Assembly (NCBI RefSeq): GCF_042847215.1
Contig: NZ_AP031500.1
Span: forward strand, 868,001 to 932,000
From: Gilvimarinus japonicus
GTDB taxonomy: Bacteria > Pseudomonadota > Gammaproteobacteria > Pseudomonadales > Cellvibrionaceae
Length of the DNA: 64,000 nucleotides
Reading direction: 5' to 3'
In this document: positions 8,653 to 16,939 of the stretch, piece after piece
How positions within the stretch are numbered: position 1 is the stretch's first letter
How the letters are laid out: every line of letters starts with the position of its first letter
Program-made: the position numbers and the translations under genes
Notes under the pieces: model-generated
Database searches by the model: none
Told to the model about the DNA's origin: nothing
Seen by the model: only the letters and a program-made list of their open reading frames with translations

Positions 8653-9719
8653 GCCGGGTGGTGATTATGGCGGGCGGTACCGGCGGCCACGTGTTTCCGG
8701 CACTGGCATTGGCTCGTCGTTTGAGCGCAGATCAGGTGCAGGTGTCTTGGTTGGGCACGCGCAAAGGGATTGAGGCGCGTGTTATCCCCGACGCCAGGAT
8801 CGACATTGATTATATCCGTATTGAAGGTGTTCGCGGTCGTGGCGCTTTAGGTTTGCTTAAGGCTCCGTTTTTAATTGTGGCGGCACTCTGGCAGGCCATT
8901 AGTGTTTTGCGCAAGCGCCAGCCCGATGTTGTGGTGGGTTTCGGTGGTTTTGCTTCTGGCCCCGGTGGGTTGGCCGCCTGGCTGTTGCGTATTCCTTTGG
9001 TTGTCCATGAACAAAACGCAATTGCTGGTACAACCAACAAAATTTTAGCGCGGTTTGCCCGGGTTGTTGCCTCTGGCTTTGCCGATGTACTGCCCGGCTG
9101 CCGCTGGGTGGGCAACCCCGTACGCGATGAGATTATCGCTTTACCTGCTCCGGCTGAGCGCTTTGCCGAGCGTGAAGGTGAGCCGCTACGATTGCTGGTG
9201 CTGGGAGGTAGCTTGGGCGCGCGCGCGATTAACGAGTTAGTGCCAAAAGCCTTGGCCGGCTGCGCGCCAGCGCTTACGTTTAATGTTTGGCACCAGTGCG
9301 GTGCCCGCCACGAAGAGGCGACGCTAGCAGGTTATCTTGAACATCAAGTAAATGCGCGGGTCGAGCCATTTATCGATGATATGGCATCGGCTTACGCGTG
9401 GGCTGATGTCGTTATTTGCCGTGCTGGCGCCTTAACGGTGGCCGAGTTGGCGGCCGTCGGGCTCGGTGCTTTGTTTATTCCGTTACCCAGCGCGATTGAT
9501 GATCATCAAACGCACAACGCGGCAGTTATGGCGGGCGCAGGCGCTGGTATCAGTATTCCTCAGGCTCAGCTAAATGCTGAGAGTCTGGCTCGAGTGCTTT
9601 ATGAGCGCTTGTCCGATCGCCGCACCTTGGAGCAAATGGCAAACGCTGCTCGGACATTGCATAAAACCGATGCGGCCGGCGCGGTAGCCCAGCTTACCGA
9701 GGAGCTTATCAATGGATAA
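8649..9719 (+). CDS. murG: UDP-GlcNAc transferase MurG
   Basis: Peripheral inner-membrane GT28 glycosyltransferase, 356 residues, that adds GlcNAc to lipid I to make lipid II. The N-terminal glycine-rich loop GGTGGHVFPA, the second loop GGSLGARAIN, the WHQCG stretch and the donor-site region CRAGALTVAEL are all present. Overlaps ftsW upstream by 4 bases and murC downstream by 8 bases, so the tight operon structure continues. Confidence 0.97.
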   Translation: MSRVVIMAGGTGGHVFPALALARRLSADQVQVSWLGTRKGIEARVIPDARIDIDYIRIEGVRGRGALGLLKAPFLIVAALWQAISVLRKRQPDVVVGFGGFASGPGGLAAWLLRIPLVVHEQNAIAGTTNKILARFARVVASGFADVLPGCRWVGNPVRDEIIALPAPAERFAEREGEPLRLLVLGGSLGARAINELVPKALAGCAPALTFNVWHQCGARHEEATLAGYLEHQVNARVEPFIDDMASAYAWADVVICRAGALTVAELAAVGLGALFIPLPSAIDDHQTHNAAVMAGAGAGISIPQAQLNAESLARVLYERLSDRRTLEQMANAARTLHKTDAAGAVAQLTEELING

Positions 9720-11139
9720 AGTTATGAAGTATTACGAAGTGCCCGAGATGCGCCGTATTCGCCGAATACATTTTATCGGCATCGGTGGCGCGGGTATGAG
9801 CGGTATTGCCGAGGTGTTGATTAATCAGGGTTACGACATCTCGGGCTCGGATTTAAAAGAATCTAGTGTGACTCAGCGCTTAGCGGGGCTCGGCGCGCGT
9901 ATCTTTTTTGGTCACGGCGCCGATAACGTGATGGGTGCCGATGTGGTGGTAAATTCCAGCGCAGTGGATGAGTCCAATCCGGAAATGAAAGCGGCGCGGG
10001 ATAACCGTATACCAGTGGTGCGACGCGCCGAAATGTTGGGCGAGTTGATGCGTTACCGCCACGGTATTGCGGTCGCAGGTACCCATGGTAAAACAACGAC
10101 CACAAGCTTGCTGGCCTCGGTGCTGGCAGCGGCTGATCGGCACCCCACCTTTATTATCGGTGGGTTGGTAAATAGCGCCGGCAGTAACGCACAGCTGGGC
10201 GAGAGTCGCTACTTAGTGGCTGAAGCTGATGAGAGTGATGCATCTTTTTTGCACTTGCAGCCGATGGTGGCGATTGTTACCAACATTGATGCTGATCACA
10301 TGGATACCTATGAAGGTGACTTCTCTAAACTGAAGCAAACCTTTATCGAGTTTTTACACAACCTGCCTTTTTATGGTTTGGCGGTAGTGTGTGGTGATGA
10401 CCCTGTGGTGCGAGATATTTTGCCCGAGGTGGCGCGCCCGGTTATTACCTATGGTTTGGGTGAAGATTGCGACTTACGCGCGGTTAATATTCGCCAAGAT
10501 AAAATGTTTAGCGAGTTTGACGTGGTGCGCCGCGATGAAGCGGAGGTGTTATCGGTACGTCTTAATATCCCCGGTGTGCACAATATTTTAAATGCTTTGG
10601 CGGTAATCGCGGTGGCGCGGGACGAAGGCGTTAGCGATGACGCTATTGTGGCCGGGTTAGGTAACTTTGCCGGGGTTGGTCGTCGCTTTCAGGTTTACGG
10701 TGACTTTCCTGTCGAGGATGGCACCGCCATGTTGGTGGATGATTATGGGCATCATCCGCGCGAGGTGGGTGCAACGATCAAGGCGATTCGCGATGGTTGG
10801 CCTGAGCGCCGTTTAGTAATGGTGTATCAGCCGCATCGTTACACCCGCACCCGTGATTTATTTGAAGATTTTGTCGATGTTCTCTCGGGTGTTGATGCGC
10901 TGGTGTTGTTGGAAGTTTACAGCGCCGGAGAAGAGGCGATTCCCGGTGCGGATGGGCGTCAGTTATCGCGCAGTATTCGCAATCGAGGACAGGTGGACCC
11001 TATTTTTGTTGAGGGCATCGATGGTGTGCCCGCCGTGGTCAAAGATATCGTTCGTCCAGGTGACATTGTTATCACCCAAGGTGCGGGCAACGTGGGCGCA
11101 TTGGCGATCGAGCTCGCTAAGCGTCAATTAATTCAGTAA
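9712..11139 (+). CDS. murC: UDP-MurNAc--L-alanine ligase MurC
   Basis: First of the four amide ligases, adding L-alanine to UDP-MurNAc. 475 residues. Shows the N-terminal HFIGIGGAGMSGIAEVL Rossmann motif, the ATP loop GTHGKTTTTS and the DDYGHHPREV and QPHRYTRT motifs characteristic of MurC. The ATG at 9712 lies within the end of murG; a second ATG at 9724 is also possible. A GAGGAG-like sequence (ccgaggagc) precedes the first ATG, supporting it. Confidence 0.97.
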   Translation: MDKVMKYYEVPEMRRIRRIHFIGIGGAGMSGIAEVLINQGYDISGSDLKESSVTQRLAGLGARIFFGHGADNVMGADVVVNSSAVDESNPEMKAARDNRIPVVRRAEMLGELMRYRHGIAVAGTHGKTTTTSLLASVLAAADRHPTFIIGGLVNSAGSNAQLGESRYLVAEADESDASFLHLQPMVAIVTNIDADHMDTYEGDFSKLKQTFIEFLHNLPFYGLAVVCGDDPVVRDILPEVARPVITYGLGEDCDLRAVNIRQDKMFSEFDVVRRDEAEVLSVRLNIPGVHNILNALAVIAVARDEGVSDDAIVAGLGNFAGVGRRFQVYGDFPVEDGTAMLVDDYGHHPREVGATIKAIRDGWPERRLVMVYQPHRYTRTRDLFEDFVDVLSGVDALVLLEVYSAGEEAIPGADGRQLSRSIRNRGQVDPIFVEGIDGVPAVVKDIVRPGDIVITQGAGNVGALAIELAKRQLIQ

Positions 11140-11155
11140 TGGGTATTAGCGTTAA

Positions 11156-12088
11156 ATGAAAGCTGAAAACAGCCAACTTATTAAACAGTTAGGTCGAGTC
11201 GGTGTCTTGTTTGGTGGCCGCTCGGCTGAGCGCGATATATCCCTGCGCAGCGGCGCGGCGGTGGTGTCTGCTTTAGCCGAACTGGGTGTCGATCATGTTG
11301 CGATTGATATTGGTGAGCACAGCATTGATCACCTGCAAAAGGCCGGTATTGATCGTGCGTTTATTGCGCTGCATGGTCCCGGCGGTGAAGACGGCCGTAT
11401 TCAGGCGGTGTTGGAATATTTGGACATTCCCTACACCGGTAGCGATGTTCAGGCATCCGCGATTGGTATGGATAAGCTGCGCACTAAGCAATTGTGGCGT
11501 GGTATTGGTGTCGCTACGCCAGACTTTTTAGTACTCAACAAAGATTGTGATTGGTCCGATGTGTTGGCCTCACTGGGCGGTGAAGTCATGGTTAAACCCG
11601 CCCATGAAGGCTCAAGTATTGGCATGGCCCGGGTTAGCCACGTTGCTGAGTTGCAAGCGGCTTACGCCGCGGCCGCTAAGTTTGATGCAGTGGTAATTGC
11701 CGAGCGTTTAATTCGCGGTGAAGAGTACACCGTAGCCATTTTGGGCGAGCGAGCTTTGCCGGCAATCAAGCTCGAAACCGATCATAGTTTTTACGATTAT
11801 GATGCGAAGTATTTGGCCGATGATACACGCTATTTGTGCCCTTGTGGATTAGATGCAGCGGTTGAGCAAGAGCTACAGGCGCAAGCGTTACAAGCGTTTC
11901 GTAGCATAGGCTGCCGTGGTTGGGGGCGAGTTGATGTGATGCGCGATGGGGCCGGAAAGTTTCAGATGTTGGAGGTCAATACCGTGCCGGGGATGACCGA
12001 TCACTCCTTAGTACCGATGGCAGCGAAAGCCGCAGGGCTGGGGTTTTCAGAATTGATACTGGCGATTTTGGCGGAGAGCTTAGGGTAA
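11156..12088 (+). CDS. ddlB: D-alanine--D-alanine ligase DdlB
   Basis: ATP-grasp enzyme of 310 residues that joins two D-alanines to supply the MurF substrate. Visible family motifs are GVLFGGRSAERDISL near the N-terminus, LHGPGGEDG, the glycine-rich loop KPAHEGSSIGM, and the C-terminal metal-binding EVNTVPGMTDHSLVP. The gap to murC is only 16 bases and has no strong ribosome-binding site. The stop shares a base with the ftsQ start (TAATG). Position between murC and ftsQ supports the ddlB name. Confidence 0.97.
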   Translation: MKAENSQLIKQLGRVGVLFGGRSAERDISLRSGAAVVSALAELGVDHVAIDIGEHSIDHLQKAGIDRAFIALHGPGGEDGRIQAVLEYLDIPYTGSDVQASAIGMDKLRTKQLWRGIGVATPDFLVLNKDCDWSDVLASLGGEVMVKPAHEGSSIGMARVSHVAELQAAYAAAAKFDAVVIAERLIRGEEYTVAILGERALPAIKLETDHSFYDYDAKYLADDTRYLCPCGLDAAVEQELQAQALQAFRSIGCRGWGRVDVMRDGAGKFQMLEVNTVPGMTDHSLVPMAAKAAGLGFSELILAILAESLG

Positions 12089-12906
12089 TGAGCAAGCGGG
12101 CGGGGCGGGCCAAAGGTTACCGGCAGGCGATGCCGCGAGGCGCGAGCCGTTCGTCGAGTGCCGCCGTTGTGGCACGTTTGCTCTCGCTTGTGTCACGGGT
12201 TGCGCTAGTGATGTTTATTGGCGGGGTGGGCTTTTCGGTTTATCACTATGGTGGCGCGGCGATCAATGGCGTATTGCAACACCCGGTCGATGAAGTACGG
12301 GTCGAAGGTCCGTTTCATTTTGTCAGCCGAGAGGCGGCGACAGATTTGATCAGCTCGGCCATTGATAACGAGTTTGTCGATTTAGATATCGCGCAGCTAA
12401 AGCAGAAAATTGAGCAGCACGGCTGGATCGAACGCGCGGTGATAACCCGCAGCTTGCCCAGTGCCCTAGTGGTTACCTTGGTAGAGCAAGTGCCTATCGC
12501 ACGCTGGGGTGACAACGGCTTTTTAAACCAACGCGGTGAGGTTATTTATACCCCCGAGACGCAACTGCTGAGTGATTTGCCGGAGCTGAACGGTCGCGAG
12601 CAACAGTCTGCCCGGATTATGCAGCAGTACCAAGACCTGTCGCGTTTGCTGCGTTCGCGCAACTTGAGTATTGCCCGGCTGTGGGTCGATGAGCTGAGCG
12701 CATGGCGTATTACTCTGGCGCGTGGCGCCGAGCTGGTGTTAGGGAAAGACGACTTGGCGGAAAAAATACAGCGTTTTTTGTTGGTGTACGACGAACATTT
12801 AATGCAGCAGTTTGAAGCCGTAGTGCGGGTTGATCTGCGCTATACCAATGGCCTTGCGGTAGCTTGGTCCGATGAATATGAAGTGCTGGTGCAAGAGGCC
12901 AGTTAA
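12088..12906 (+). CDS. ftsQ: Cell division protein FtsQ
   Basis: Bitopic divisome protein, 272 residues, with a basic cytoplasmic tail, one membrane segment at about residues 37-57, a POTRA domain (beginning near VDEVRVEGPFHFVS) and the FtsQ/DivIB beta domain. It links FtsA-side and FtsL/FtsB-side components. The start overlaps the ddlB stop by one base. The cytoplasmic head is rich in Arg, Lys and Ser, as in homologues. Length is typical. Confidence 0.95.
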   Translation: MSKRAGRAKGYRQAMPRGASRSSSAAVVARLLSLVSRVALVMFIGGVGFSVYHYGGAAINGVLQHPVDEVRVEGPFHFVSREAATDLISSAIDNEFVDLDIAQLKQKIEQHGWIERAVITRSLPSALVVTLVEQVPIARWGDNGFLNQRGEVIYTPETQLLSDLPELNGREQQSARIMQQYQDLSRLLRSRNLSIARLWVDELSAWRITLARGAELVLGKDDLAEKIQRFLLVYDEHLMQQFEAVVRVDLRYTNGLAVAWSDEYEVLVQEAS

Positions 12907-12944
12907 CTCACACACTTTTAGCATTGGGGAAGAGGTCCATTTAC

Positions 12945-14180
12945 ATGGCGGGCTCAAACGACAACAAAATGATAGTGGGCTTGGATATCGGCACATCCAA
13001 AGTGGTTGCCATCGTCGGCGCCATCACCCCTGACGGGGATTTGGAGATTGTCGGTATTGGCTCGTGTCGCTCAAACGGCTTAAAAAAAGGCGTGGTAGTG
13101 AATATTGAGTCGACGGTGCACTCTATTCAGCGCGCCGTTGAAGAGGCTGAGTTAATGGCAGGCTGCCAAATACATTCGGTGTATGCCGGTATTGCGGGCA
13201 GCCATATCCGCAGCTTGAACTCTCATGGCATCGTTGCCATTAGAGATCGCGAGGTTTTTTCACAAGACGTCGACCGGGTGATTGATGCAGCGCAAGCGGT
13301 GGCGATTCCCGCCGATCAAAAAATTCTGCACATTTTACCGCAGGAGTTTTTGATCGATGATCAAGAGGGCGTGAAAGAGCCTTTGGGAATGTCGGGGGTG
13401 CGGCTTGAAGCTAAAGTCCACTTAGTGACCTGCGCGGTGAATGCAGCGCAAAATATTGAGAAGTGTATTAAGCGTTGCGGCTTAGAGGTCGAAGACGTCA
13501 TCCTGGAGCAGCTGGCGTCAAGTTATTCGGTGTTGACCGATGACGAGCGCGATTTGGGAGTATGCATTGTCGATATCGGTGGTGGCACTACCGACATTGC
13601 TATTTTTACAGATGGTGCGATTCGCCACACTGGTGTTATCCCGATCGCTGGTGATCAAGTGACAAATGATATTGCCATGGCGTTGCGTACGCCGACGCAA
13701 AATGCCGAAGAGATAAAAATTAAATACGCGTGTGCGCTGGCCAAACTGACCGGCCCTGATGAAACCATCAAGGTGCCGAGTGTAGGGGATCGGGCTGCAC
13801 GTAATTTATCTCGCCAAGCTTTGGCAGAAGTCGTCGAGCCGCGCTATGACGAGCTGTTTACCTTAGTGCAGGCCGAGCTGCGCCGTAGCGGTTTTGAGGA
13901 CATGCTGCCCGGCGGCATTGTGTTAACCGGCGGCACCGCAAAAATGGAAGGTGTGGTCGAGCTGGCCGAAGAGATTTTTCATATGCCGGTGCGTTTAGGT
14001 GCACCACAAAATATTACCGGCTTGTCCGACATAGTGAACAACCCAATTTACTCCACCGGTGTGGGGCTTTTGCAGTATGCGCTAAAGCAACATCTTGGCG
14101 ACAACCATGCAACACCGGCCAAAGATAGCGAGCTTGGTTTACTCGCAAAGCTGAAAAGAATGTTTCAAGGCGAATTTTAA
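12945..14180 (+). CDS. ftsA: Cell division protein FtsA
   Basis: Actin-like ATPase that tethers FtsZ to the membrane. 411 residues from the ATG at 12945. The frame is open to a TTG at 12924, but the ATG has a purine-rich GGGAAGAGG about 10 bases upstream and gives an N-terminus (MAGSNDNKMIVGLDIGTSK) like its homologues. The phosphate loops GLDIGTSKV and DIGGGTTDIA are intact, and the extreme C-terminus (LLAKLKRMFQGEF) is the expected amphipathic membrane-targeting helix. It follows ftsQ by 38 bases. Confidence 0.97.
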   Translation: MAGSNDNKMIVGLDIGTSKVVAIVGAITPDGDLEIVGIGSCRSNGLKKGVVVNIESTVHSIQRAVEEAELMAGCQIHSVYAGIAGSHIRSLNSHGIVAIRDREVFSQDVDRVIDAAQAVAIPADQKILHILPQEFLIDDQEGVKEPLGMSGVRLEAKVHLVTCAVNAAQNIEKCIKRCGLEVEDVILEQLASSYSVLTDDERDLGVCIVDIGGGTTDIAIFTDGAIRHTGVIPIAGDQVTNDIAMALRTPTQNAEEIKIKYACALAKLTGPDETIKVPSVGDRAARNLSRQALAEVVEPRYDELFTLVQAELRRSGFEDMLPGGIVLTGGTAKMEGVVELAEEIFHMPVRLGAPQNITGLSDIVNNPIYSTGVGLLQYALKQHLGDNHATPAKDSELGLLAKLKRMFQGEF

Positions 14181-14232
14181 TTTCTTATTTTTAACTTTTT
14201 AAATTTTACTTTACGGAAGAGAGGATAAAGCC
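14181..14232 (+). promoter_or_regulatory. T-rich ftsZ leader and ribosome-binding site
   Basis: The 52-base gap between ftsA and ftsZ begins with about 33 bases that are almost entirely T and A, unlike the surrounding sequence. It is followed by a strong purine-rich site (ggaagagagga) about 8 bases before the ftsZ ATG. In mRNA this would be an unstructured U-rich track next to a good Shine-Dalgarno sequence. Such tracks can act as S1-dependent translation enhancers, which would suit the high FtsZ level. The enhancer role is inference. Confidence 0.5.
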
Positions 14233-15387
14233 ATGTTCGAACTCGTAGACAGTATGCCACAAAATGCAGTGATCAAAGTTATCGGCGTCGGCGGTGGCGG
14301 TGGCAACGCCGTGAAGCACATGATTGAAAACAACGTTGAAGGTGTAGAGTTTGTGTGTGCTAACACCGATGCGCAAGCGCTTAAAGACGTCGATGCGCGC
14401 GTTGCGTTGCAGTTGGGCAACAGCATGACCAAGGGGTTGGGCGCTGGTGCTAACCCAGAGATCGGCCGTCACGCGGCGATGGAAGATCGCGAGCGGATTG
14501 CCGAGGTGCTGCAAGGCGCCGATATGGTGTTTATCGCCGCTGGCATGGGTGGTGGTACCGGTACCGGTGCCGCCCCGATTGTTGCCGAGGTTGCGCGCGA
14601 TATGGATATTTTGACCGTTGCGGTTGTTACTAAGCCGTTCCCGTTTGAAGGCCGTAAGCGTATGCAAGTCGCTGAAGCGGGTATCAAAGAGCTTCAGGAG
14701 CGAGTCGACTCGTTAATTACGATCCCTAACGAAAAGCTGCTGTCGGTACTCGGCAAAGCAACTAGCCTGCTGGATGCCTTTAAAGCGGCAAACAGCGTGC
14801 TGCAAGGCGCGGTGCAAGGTATTGCCGATCTGATTATCCGCCCCGGCATGATCAACGTCGACTTTGCCGATGTGAAAACCGTTATGTCGGAAATGGGCAT
14901 GGCAATGATGGGTACCGCTCACGCCACCGGTGATAACCGTGCTCGCGAAGCGGCCGAAGCGGCTATCCGCAGTCCGCTGCTGGAAGATGTTAACTTGCAG
15001 GGCGCGCGCGGGATTCTGGTGAATATTACCGCAGGTATGGATTTGTCCTTGGGTGAATACGGTGAGGTAGGTGAGACCATTGCTGAGTTCTCGTCTGACG
15101 ATGCGACCATTGTAGTGGGAACCGTTATCGACCCCGAGCTGTCTGATGAGCTGCGGGTTACGGTTGTGGCGACCGGTCTCGGTGTTGCCGAGCAGGCCGC
15201 TAAGTCCCCGACCAAAGTGGTTGTGGATAATACGCGACGCGCGGATGGTCAGTTAGATTACTCTGCGTTGGATCGTCCGACTGTAATGCGTAATGCCGGG
15301 GGGCAAGCAGCGGCTGCCGCACCGGCCGCCGATAAGGATATGGAATACTTAGATATTCCGGCCTTTTTGCGTCGCCAAGCCGATTAA
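14233..15387 (+). CDS. ftsZ: Cell division protein FtsZ
   Basis: Tubulin-like GTPase of 384 residues that forms the Z ring. The GTP-binding signature GGGTGTG is at about 106-112, preceded by the glycine-rich N-terminal loop VGGGGGNAV. The T7-loop region and the conserved C-terminal peptide (EYLDIPAFLRRQAD), which binds FtsA and ZipA, are intact. The linker between core and tail is short and rich in Ala. Translation starts from ATG behind a strong purine-rich ribosome-binding site. Confidence 0.99.
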   Translation: MFELVDSMPQNAVIKVIGVGGGGGNAVKHMIENNVEGVEFVCANTDAQALKDVDARVALQLGNSMTKGLGAGANPEIGRHAAMEDRERIAEVLQGADMVFIAAGMGGGTGTGAAPIVAEVARDMDILTVAVVTKPFPFEGRKRMQVAEAGIKELQERVDSLITIPNEKLLSVLGKATSLLDAFKAANSVLQGAVQGIADLIIRPGMINVDFADVKTVMSEMGMAMMGTAHATGDNRAREAAEAAIRSPLLEDVNLQGARGILVNITAGMDLSLGEYGEVGETIAEFSSDDATIVVGTVIDPELSDELRVTVVATGLGVAEQAAKSPTKVVVDNTRRADGQLDYSALDRPTVMRNAGGQAAAAAPAADKDMEYLDIPAFLRRQAD

Positions 15388-15717
15388 GCGGTTGCTCGTA
15401 TAAGCCCGCTGAGCCGCCTGATACGTAGCTCGGTGGGCGTTGTGCCCGGTCGCACCAAGTGTGTGCGACGGGTCGGCAATTGCTGGTGAATTGTGCCTTT
15501 TTTTGCTATAGTTCGCCGCTTTACGCAGCCAGAAAAGATGGGCGATATCGCTGTGCCGAGGTTTTGTTGGGGCCTAGTTTGTTGTTTTGGGTCAAAACTG
15601 TTGGCAAGTTGCGGGTTAATGTTGGTAATTGTTGTTAATTAACCCCGACCTGTGCGATCAAATATAACGCCTGCACGGGATGTTTGTTTACACCATCTAT
15701 TAGAGCCATACCCAACA
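15388..15717 (+). promoter_or_regulatory. ftsZ-lpxC intergenic region
   Basis: A 330-base gap without a convincing gene. From left to right it holds a wobble-containing stem near 15404-15438, a GC-rich hairpin at 15445-15472, a T-tailed hairpin at 15475-15504 (listed separately), and an inverted repeat at 15613-15620/15638-15645 (GGGTTAAT and ATTAACCC) about 75 bases before lpxC. A TATAGT near 15507 could be a -10 box, but I find no good -35 partner. The region probably ends most of the division-operon transcript and supplies an lpxC leader. Confidence 0.5.
15475..15504 (+). terminator. Probable intrinsic terminator after ftsZ
   Basis: GGCAATT at 15475-15481 pairs with AATT(GT)GCC at 15489-15497, with a two-base bulge, and is followed directly by seven T residues (15498-15504). 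A second, stronger stem (15445-15455 with 15463-15472) lies just upstream. The stem next to the T-run is weak, so termination may be partial. Confidence 0.55.
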
Positions 15718-16629
15718 ATGATCAGACAGCGTACCCTCAAAAATGCGATTCGCGCCACTGGCGTGGGTCTTCACACCGGCCAAAAAGTGTATCTAACTCT
15801 GTTGCCCGCAGAGGTAGACTCCGGAATCATCTTTCGTCGCGTCGACCTCGATCCTGTGGTTGAGATCGAAGCTAAGGCTGAAAACGTCGGCGATACCACC
15901 TTGTCGACCAGCTTGGTCAAAGGCGATGTAAAGGTATCGACGGTAGAGCATTTGCTCTCGGCCATGGCCGGGCTCGGCATCGACAATGCGATTGTCGAGG
16001 TAAGCGCCCCTGAAGTGCCTATCATGGATGGCAGTGCCGGCCCTTTTGTGTTTTTGATCCAGTCGGCGGGGATTCAAGAGCAGGCGGCTGCGAAGAAGTT
16101 TATCCGCATTAAGCGTCCTGTTACCGTCCAAGATGGTGATAAAACCGCCAGCTTTATTCCTTTTGATGGTTTTAAAGTGTCGTTTTCGATCGAGTTTGAT
16201 CACCCTGTATTTCAAGGGCGGGCGCTCGAGACTTCAGTCGACTTTTCTAGCACCTCATTTGTGAAAGAGGTCAGTCGCGCCCGCACCTTTGGCTTTATGC
16301 ACGAGATCGAGTACTTACGCTCAAAGGGCTTGGCCAAAGGCGGCAGCGTCGATAATGCGATTGTGGTGGATGAGTACCGCATCCTTAACGAAGACGGTCT
16401 GCGTTACGAGGACGAGTTTGTTAAGCATAAAGTGCTGGATGCGATTGGCGATTTGTACTTGCTGGGTAATAGCTTGATTGGTGAGTTTAAAGCGCACAAA
16501 TCAGGTCATGCGCTTAACAATAAGTCGCTGCGTCAGTTAATTGCACAGAAAGACGCTTGGGAAGTAGTGACCTTTGATGACGAGAATGCGGCGCCTATCT
16601 CTTATATGAAGCCTCTACTCGCGATATAG
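15718..16629 (+). CDS. lpxC: UDP-3-O-acyl-GlcNAc deacetylase LpxC
   Basis: Zinc enzyme that catalyses the committed step of lipid A synthesis in the cytoplasm. From ATG 15718 it is 303 residues, the usual family length; the open frame continues upstream to a GTG at 15652 but that extension has no family resemblance. Zinc and catalytic landmarks are present: H78 in STVEHLLSA, HKVLDAIGD near residue 237, and HKSGHALNN near 264. The MIRQRTLKN start matches homologues. It follows ftsZ as in Pseudomonas and E. coli and is ended by a clear terminator. Confidence 0.98.
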   Translation: MIRQRTLKNAIRATGVGLHTGQKVYLTLLPAEVDSGIIFRRVDLDPVVEIEAKAENVGDTTLSTSLVKGDVKVSTVEHLLSAMAGLGIDNAIVEVSAPEVPIMDGSAGPFVFLIQSAGIQEQAAAKKFIRIKRPVTVQDGDKTASFIPFDGFKVSFSIEFDHPVFQGRALETSVDFSSTSFVKEVSRARTFGFMHEIEYLRSKGLAKGGSVDNAIVVDEYRILNEDGLRYEDEFVKHKVLDAIGDLYLLGNSLIGEFKAHKSGHALNNKSLRQLIAQKDAWEVVTFDDENAAPISYMKPLLAI

Positions 16630-16671
16630 CTCTCGCCGGTTACTTTAGTGACGCAATCGGCGTCAAAATGA

Positions 16672-16703
16672 GGCTCGCAGATTGTACTCTGCGGGCCTTT
16701 TTT
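16672..16703 (+). terminator. Intrinsic terminator after lpxC
   Basis: A 10-bp stem (GGCTCGCAGA at 16672-16681 with TCTGCGGGCC at 16688-16697, one T-G wobble) closes a six-base loop and is followed by six T residues at 16698-16703. This is a classic Rho-independent terminator 43 bases after the lpxC stop. Confidence 0.88.
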
Positions 16704-16935
16704 ATATAGTTGGCAGAATTTGCAGTGTAAATAACGAAATCGAAATATAAATACTTACGCAATATAACGATGATTTTTAAGCTTCGGTGTATGAGCCTTC
16801 TGTTTTTCAGAGGGGCGTGAGGCTAGTAAGTGCTCACTAGCGCTGCGCCGTTGCTATCTGTGTTCGCTATTGCTGCACAAGTTTAGCGAAAAGACATGAC
16901 ATATTGAATAAAGGTTAAATGACAAACACGCTACT
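16704..16935 (+). promoter_or_regulatory. Region between lpxC terminator and M23 gene
   Basis: AT-rich, non-coding, and expected to contain the promoter for the M23-secA unit. I could not fix a -35/-10 pair with confidence. It holds a perfect 6-bp inverted repeat, GCTAGT at 16822-16827 and ACTAGC at 16836-16841, that overlaps an alternative GTGAG/CTCAC pairing. The 3' end contains the six-codon leader ORF described separately. Confidence 0.35.
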
Positions 16936-16939
16936 ATGA
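16919..16939 (+). CDS. Possible six-residue leader ORF (MTNTLL) coupled to the M23 gene
   Basis: ATG at 16919 has AAAGG 4 bases upstream and reads six codons (MTNTLL) to a TGA at 16937-16939, which overlaps the ATG of the M23 gene at 16936. The M23 start itself has no ribosome-binding site in the usual window. This arrangement suggests that ribosomes load at the minigene and re-initiate on the main frame. It is seen directly in sequence, but the function is inferred and could be chance. Confidence 0.3.
   Translation: MTNTLL

Noticed and set aside
14206..14667. 153-residue frame antisense to ftsZ
   Set aside because: Caused by the repetitive glycine codons of ftsZ; His/Thr-rich and without homologue-like motifs.
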